NCBI GenBank assembly: GCA_016932145.1
Contig: JAFGDI010000081.1
Coordinates: 1 to 6,484, forward strand
Reading direction: 5' to 3'
Source of the DNA: Sedimentisphaerales bacterium
GTDB lineage: Bacteria > Planctomycetota > Phycisphaerae > Sedimentisphaerales > SM23-30
Length of the DNA: 6,484 bases
Both the position numbers and the translations under genes were made by a program. Below the pieces are notes generated by a model. That model saw only the letters and a program-made list of their open reading frames with translations. It was not told the origin of the DNA and made no database searches. Positions 1 through 3,824 of the stretch are shown here, piece by piece (the first letter of the stretch is position 1; each line of letters starts with the position of its first letter).

Positions 1-1
1 A

Positions 2-649
2 TTTAAATGGTCGCTTAAAAAGGCCGCTCTGGTATTTGTTCAAAATCAGTCTGACAAGTTAAACCTGAAAAAAACATTCATGATTGATCCAGTCGTCATA
101 CCGAACGCTCACCGCATTAAAATTGATGAACATAAAGACCGAAAACATATTCTCTGGACCGGCAGAAGCGTAGCATCGAAACAACCGGAAATATTCATTG
201 AGCTGGCAAAAAATAACCCACAATACCAATTCGTCATGATCTGCCAGAAAGCTACTAATGATAATAATTATCAGAGATTAGCCAAACTGGCTTGCGATAT
301 AACTAACCTTGAATTAATCGAAAGAGTACCATTCTCACAAATACACACTTTCTTTGAACAGGCACTGGCCTTTGTCAACACCAGCACCGCTGAAGGATTC
401 CCCAATACCTTCATTCAGGCTTGCATTGCCAGTACACCTATACTTTCACTTACTGTCAACCCCGACGGTTTTCTGGAAAAGTTCGACTGCGGACTCTGCG
501 CCAATAGCGACCAGAATAAACTCAACCCCTGCCTGCAACAGCTACTGGAAAATTTCGACCACTATCATACAACCACCAGAAACTACGCTCTGGAAAATCA
601 TAACATAGAAAAAGTGGTTCGGTCTTACATACTACACCTGGGTAACTAA
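2..649 (+). CDS. Glycosyltransferase, GT4-type (GT-B fold), C-terminal part; 5' end outside window
   Basis: This is the nucleotide-sugar-binding half of a GT-B glycosyltransferase, expected to act in the cytoplasm on a polysaccharide or glycoconjugate precursor. The frame stays open to the left edge (215 visible residues, beginning FKWSLKKAALVFVQNQSDKL). The ATG at 80 is therefore an internal Met, not the start: the residues before it match the usual family run of 'VFVQN...' followed by 'VIPNAHRI'. Other landmarks are ILWTGR (residues 50-55), which opens the C-terminal Rossmann domain, and TSTAEGFPNTFIQACIAS (about 127-144), the donor-site motif. The motif has the first Glu of EX7E (E131) but Gln at the second position (Q139). 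In my recollection, EGFPNTFLQAW is normal for this GT4 subgroup. NPDG follows, as in relatives. A full-length member would be about 350-400 residues, so roughly half is missing. The stop lies inside the convergent glycosyltransferase gene. Acceptor and donor are unknown. Confidence 0.88.
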   Translation, partial: FKWSLKKAALVFVQNQSDKLNLKKTFMIDPVVIPNAHRIKIDEHKDRKHILWTGRSVASKQPEIFIELAKNNPQYQFVMICQKATNDNNYQRLAKLACDITNLELIERVPFSQIHTFFEQALAFVNTSTAEGFPNTFIQACIASTPILSLTVNPDGFLEKFDCGLCANSDQNKLNPCLQQLLENFDHYHTTTRNYALENHNIEKVVRSYILHLGN

Positions 650-1660
650 TTCCCGAATAATTCCAGCCAACTCACATGCTACCTTTTCCGCCGAATAATA
701 TCGAGCCACCACATCGCGGCCATTACGACCAAGCTCAACACAACGATCGCGGTCATTATACAGCTCCGTCAATATATCATACCATTGACGAGAACTCTCA
801 GCCCCATAACCCACCTCGCCCCGAGCCAGCACATCTATATTCATGCCCACCGGGCTGACTATTGCCGGCACGCCCACCGCCAGATACTGCAACATCTTGA
901 AACTACACTTACCCTGCTCCCATCTACTGTCTTCCAGAGGCATCAGCCCCACATCCATAGCATGCAGGTCGGCAACTTCACGATCGGCACTCCATTGCAC
1001 AAACTTATATTGCGGACTCCTGGTAAGACTATTATTCCATTGACGATTAGACACCACCATAAACCGGGCATCTTCATGCTCAGAAAGAAACTCACCCAAT
1101 GGCCCTGCTATCATATCGAGATAACAAAAATTACGGGCCAGGCCCGTCCAGCCAATAACAAATCTGTCTCTGCTCTTTTCTGCCACCGGCTGAAAACGAC
1201 CTGTATCTATAGCCGTTGGCAACACCCTGACATTCTTATTATATTTACTGAAATATTCAGCCAGATAATTATTACCAGCAACCACGACATCCATCTGTCG
1301 GGCTATCGCCGGGGCTGACCAGCGACCAAAGGGCTTACTCAACCATATCGCATCATCAACATCAAATATCCGGGGCCGCTTCATAAACCGCTCCAGATAG
1401 CAATAACCTTTAACCAACTCCTTACCCACCCAGGTAATATCGCTCTTTCGCGCCCGTATCAACCCAGGCACCCTCGCGGAGGCTGTAAACAAACTCGGCA
1501 AACCACAACTCTTCTCAAAATACGGTATGTGCTCCACTACCTCAATACCATGACCCGCCAGATAAGGAACATACTGACGCAATCTGAACCTGCTCGATGG
1601 CGTATTGACACCGCCGGTAAACGCTGACAGACAGATTTTATTAACATTGTTAATTTCCAC
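632..1660 (-). CDS. Glycosyltransferase, GT-B fold, GT4-like; third gene of the operon
   Basis: This is a probable cytoplasmic sugar transferase of 342 residues. I place the start at the GTG at 1660. GGAG lies 7 bases upstream, and the resulting protein begins VEINNVNKICLSAFTGG, which fits the first beta strand of the family. A longer reading from 1732 would add 24 Cys-rich residues unlike any GT N-terminus and would overlap the previous gene by 83 bases. Family landmarks, numbered from the GTG, are SSRFRLRQY (22-30), FDVDDAIW (99-106), VIGWTG (168-173) and VGLMPLEDSRWEQGKCSFK followed by MLQYLAVGVPAIVSPVG (237-272). At the EX7E site both glutamates are replaced (G250 and Q258), as I recall for the GKC.FK subgroup. 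The gene overlaps the upstream GT2 gene by 11 bases, which suggests translational coupling. Its 3' end overlaps the convergent + strand glycosyltransferase by 18 bases. The sugar and acceptor cannot be read from sequence. Confidence 0.88.
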   Translation of the reverse strand: MEINNVNKICLSAFTGGVNTPSSRFRLRQYVPYLAGHGIEVVEHIPYFEKSCGLPSLFTASARVPGLIRARKSDITWVGKELVKGYCYLERFMKRPRIFDVDDAIWLSKPFGRWSAPAIARQMDVVVAGNNYLAEYFSKYNKNVRVLPTAIDTGRFQPVAEKSRDRFVIGWTGLARNFCYLDMIAGPLGEFLSEHEDARFMVVSNRQWNNSLTRSPQYKFVQWSADREVADLHAMDVGLMPLEDSRWEQGKCSFKMLQYLAVGVPAIVSPVGMNIDVLARGEVGYGAESSRQWYDILTELYNDRDRCVELGRNGRDVVARYYSAEKVACELAGIIRELVTQV

Positions 1661-2657
1661 AGCTACACTCCAATGATTCAGCAGGCCGCATTGATGTTTT
1701 ACAACATAACAATCTTGACATCCTGCCAACACCTTTACATACCAGTTCAGTCATCACTGGCGAAATCATTCCCACCCTCATAGCTATTCTGAATGTTAAC
1801 GAGTACATATAACTAAACTCTTTATAAAACAGCTTCAAATCATTTCCGTACCGATGATCAAACAACATACTTCTCATCCAGCGATAAACCATATACTTTG
1901 CGCAAGGATAAAATTTATCGTTTCGACCACATTGATTAGCAAGTGCCAGACTATTCCTTATCATGTCAATATGCTGTCCCCAATTACGAGTTGTACGAGT
2001 CAGACTTCCTGATACCTCTGCATGATAAATAGAAAGTGGTTTATTAACAAAACCAAACCTGGAATAATGCATTGCTATTCGCCACCACATATCCATATCT
2101 TCAGAATTTTTTTGACCAGCAGGAAACCCGCCTATTTGGCTAAATATGGTTTTGCAAACCAAAAAATCAGAGGTGTGGCCATAAATCTGCAATAAAAAGG
2201 CATCAAAAAAATCAGGGTAGAAATCTCTGCCTTGCAAGACAGAGTCGATTCGACCGGTCTCTTTGTTGAGCCACCTAAAGCCGCTGCCACATTGACAACG
2301 GATATAATTACCACCTGCCCAAACCAGATCTTGATTTCTCATCAACAGCTCACGCTGGAGCATATTCTTTTCCGGCAGCCATTCATCATCAGCATCCAGA
2401 AAAGCCACCCACTCACAACTTGACGCGTCTATACCCGCATTTCTTGCTGAACTTACTCCGCCGTTTTCCTTTTGTATCAGCCTTACCTTATCGCCATAAG
2501 CACGCACCTTCTGGGCCGTATCGTCGGTTGAGCCATCATCGACTACTATTATCTCATTGACGGGCAAGGTCTGGGCCAGTACACTATCGATAGCCCGGCA
2601 TATATATTTCCCCGCATTATACGCCGGGATTATCGCACTTACACTATAATCTTCCAT
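1650..2657 (-). CDS. Glycosyltransferase family 2 (GT-A fold); second gene of the operon
   Basis: This is an inverting GT2 enzyme of 335 residues, expected to transfer a sugar from a nucleotide-sugar donor on the cytoplasmic side. Motifs in order are SAIIPAYNAG (7-16), IIVVDDGSTDDT (36-47), SSARNAG (69-75), FLDADDEW (86-93, containing the metal-binding DXD-type Asp residues) and NSEDMDMWWRI (184-194, the catalytic-base/acceptor region). The catalytic domain covers about residues 1-220. The rest is a poorly conserved C-terminal extension with no obvious membrane segment. The ATG at 2657 starts 7 residues before the first beta strand and lies 6 bases after the upstream stop. Its Shine-Dalgarno is weak (AAGAGA), so coupling to the upstream gene is likely. 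It is a paralogue of that gene, including exact shared DNA words. A CQC segment at 121-123 is unusual but unexplained. Family assignment is firm; substrate is unknown. Confidence 0.95.
   Translation of the reverse strand: MEDYSVSAIIPAYNAGKYICRAIDSVLAQTLPVNEIIVVDDGSTDDTAQKVRAYGDKVRLIQKENGGVSSARNAGIDASSCEWVAFLDADDEWLPEKNMLQRELLMRNQDLVWAGGNYIRCQCGSGFRWLNKETGRIDSVLQGRDFYPDFFDAFLLQIYGHTSDFLVCKTIFSQIGGFPAGQKNSEDMDMWWRIAMHYSRFGFVNKPLSIYHAEVSGSLTRTTRNWGQHIDMIRNSLALANQCGRNDKFYPCAKYMVYRWMRSMLFDHRYGNDLKLFYKEFSYMYSLTFRIAMRVGMISPVMTELVCKGVGRMSRLLCCKTSMRPAESLECSCGN
1668..1671 (-). promoter_or_regulatory. Shine-Dalgarno GGAG that decides the GTG start at 1660
   Basis: GGAG lies 7 bases before the GTG at 1660-1658, inside the last codons of the upstream GT2 gene (which ends at 1650). 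This is a standard spacing, and it supports a coupled start over the ATG at 1732. Confidence 0.65.
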
Positions 2658-2663
2658 AATCTC

Positions 2664-3638
2664 TTAATCTCTGGGACGGATCAGCTTCTTTCTTATCTTA
2701 TATCTCTGGTTCAAACACGACAGCATCTTAAATATCGCCATAGTAGTTCGCGGAAATAAAGCGTAAAATTTCGCTCGCAATTTAAAGCATATCGGCAAAA
2801 TATCACTGAAATCTTTCACTATACTGCCTATATCAAATACCCGCTGGTCAAATTTCGCACCTCTTACCCAATCTGTGACCTGCTGCACGGCTATCGGCTC
2901 AAATCGCTTTAATGCCCCCTTCTCCTTCGCCAGATCCATATTCCGCAATACCAGATCTCGCTGATGCTCATAACTCTGACGATAACGCGCCAGGCTGCCG
3001 GCAACATCCAGAAAATAGACTGCCAGCGGTTCTGTTACATAGCCATATCCGGGATTAGCCATACCTATCCGCCACCAGAGATCTATATCTTCGGCATACT
3101 TAATATCTGTACGAAATCCACCCGCCTGCAATATTATTTCCCGTCTGGCCAATACGACATCTGTACAGGCATATTTTCCCGCCAGCGATACAGCCAGATA
3201 ATCAGCATAAACCTGTCCGGCCTCCCTGTCGCTCTTTTCTCGAGCCAAAACCTCAAATTCCTGAGCCATACAAAAATGATACGCTCCGGCACACCAGCTC
3301 AAACCCGGATTCGCTCGCAATAGTTCCACCTGCATACTCAATCGCCAGGGCAGAAAAATATCATCGGCATCCAAAAAGGCGATCCAGTTACCCCCAGCCA
3401 GCTCAACCCCGCGATTACGCGCCGCACCCGGCCCGGCATTAGACTGATACTCATACCGTACCTTATCGCCATAAGCCGCCAATACCTCACGAGTATTATC
3501 ACTCGACCCATCATCAACCACAATTATCTCATATGCCGGGTACTCCTGACCAAGCACACTATCAACCGCCCGGCCAATATACCGCCCCGCATTATACGCC
3601 GGAATCACTACTGAAATTTTATATAAGTAATCACACAT
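2664..3638 (-). CDS. Glycosyltransferase family 2 (GT-A fold); first gene of the operon
   Basis: This is an inverting GT2 enzyme of 324 residues and the first gene of the three-gene glycosyltransferase operon. Motifs are KISVVIPAYNAG (7-18), IIVVDDGSSDNT (38-49), GPGAARNRG (69-77), IAFLDADD (86-93, metal-binding Asp residues) and KYAEDIDLWWRIG (180-192, with the ED acidic pair of the active site). Catalytic elements are all present, so it should be active. The last 80 or so residues are basic and hydrophobic (for example LRAKFYALF and IRKKLIRPRD) and could lie against the membrane, but no clear transmembrane helix is visible. The ATG at 3638 follows GGGAG by only 3 bases. The next in-frame start candidate (GTG at residue 11) would cut into the first beta strand, so the ATG is preferred. 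The closest relative in the window is the next gene. Likely pathway: surface polysaccharide synthesis (inference). Confidence 0.95.
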   Translation of the reverse strand: MCDYLYKISVVIPAYNAGRYIGRAVDSVLGQEYPAYEIIVVDDGSSDNTREVLAAYGDKVRYEYQSNAGPGAARNRGVELAGGNWIAFLDADDIFLPWRLSMQVELLRANPGLSWCAGAYHFCMAQEFEVLAREKSDREAGQVYADYLAVSLAGKYACTDVVLARREIILQAGGFRTDIKYAEDIDLWWRIGMANPGYGYVTEPLAVYFLDVAGSLARYRQSYEHQRDLVLRNMDLAKEKGALKRFEPIAVQQVTDWVRGAKFDQRVFDIGSIVKDFSDILPICFKLRAKFYALFPRTTMAIFKMLSCLNQRYKIRKKLIRPRD

Positions 3639-3641
3639 AAA

Positions 3642-3652
3642 CTCCCATTATA
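3642..3652 (-). promoter_or_regulatory. TATAAT box followed by GGGAG Shine-Dalgarno, upstream of the first GT2 gene
   Basis: A perfect TATAAT (3652-3647, minus strand) is followed directly by GGGAG (3646-3642), then TTT and the ATG at 3638. The GGGAG is a credible ribosome-binding site. The TATAAT as a -10 box is doubtful: no good -35 lies 16-18 bases upstream, and transcription starting about 7 bases later would omit the Shine-Dalgarno. The real promoter may lie elsewhere in 3653-3743. Confidence 0.4.
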
Positions 3653-3743
3653 TCAAATCCACATCACCAAAGCCACATTTTCATAACTCTTTTACAATAC
3701 TATGCTTGCATCATAAACCCAACCAGCTCCCTCTAGCCCCCCC

Positions 3744-3794
3744 AAAAAAACAAAACAGGCGACGCAGCCACCCTTTCGCAGCCGCATCGCCTGT
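3744..3794 (-). terminator. Rho-independent terminator of the large GLUG gene
   Basis: Read on the minus strand, an 11-base-pair stem pairs ACAGGCGATGC (3794-3784) with GCGTCGCCTGT (3765-3755), with one G-U wobble and an 18-base loop. It is followed at once by TTTTGTTTTTTT (3754-3744 plus the last stem base). It begins 30 bases after the stop codon at 3825. On the + strand no T tract follows, so it should act only on minus-strand transcription, and it should insulate the downstream glycosyltransferase operon. Confidence 0.9.
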
Positions 3795-3824
3795 ATTATT
3801 CACTCATACCAGGTCAGTTACCTG

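Noticed and set aside
80..82. ATG at 80 as the start of the left glycosyltransferase
   Set aside because: The frame is open to base 2, and the preceding residues (VFVQNQSDKL) match the conserved end of the GT-B N-terminal domain.
785..1318. A 177-codon open frame on the + strand
   Set aside because: It lies wholly opposite the minus-strand GT4-type gene, whose motifs are clear. Its translation is His/Thr/Pro-rich with no recognisable domain.
2964..3323. A 119-codon + strand open frame within the first GT2 gene
   Set aside because: It is antisense to conserved GT2 motifs, including ED.DLWWR, and has no domain signal of its own.
3702..3711. Small inverted repeat ATGCTTGCAT in the intergenic region as an operator
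   Set aside because: Four-base arms around a two-base centre are expected by chance, and flanking bases do not extend the symmetry.
3639..3743. Riboswitch or small RNA in the gap before the GT operon
   Set aside because: Only about 105 bases remain outside the terminator. I see no second hairpin with a T tract and no known riboswitch core.
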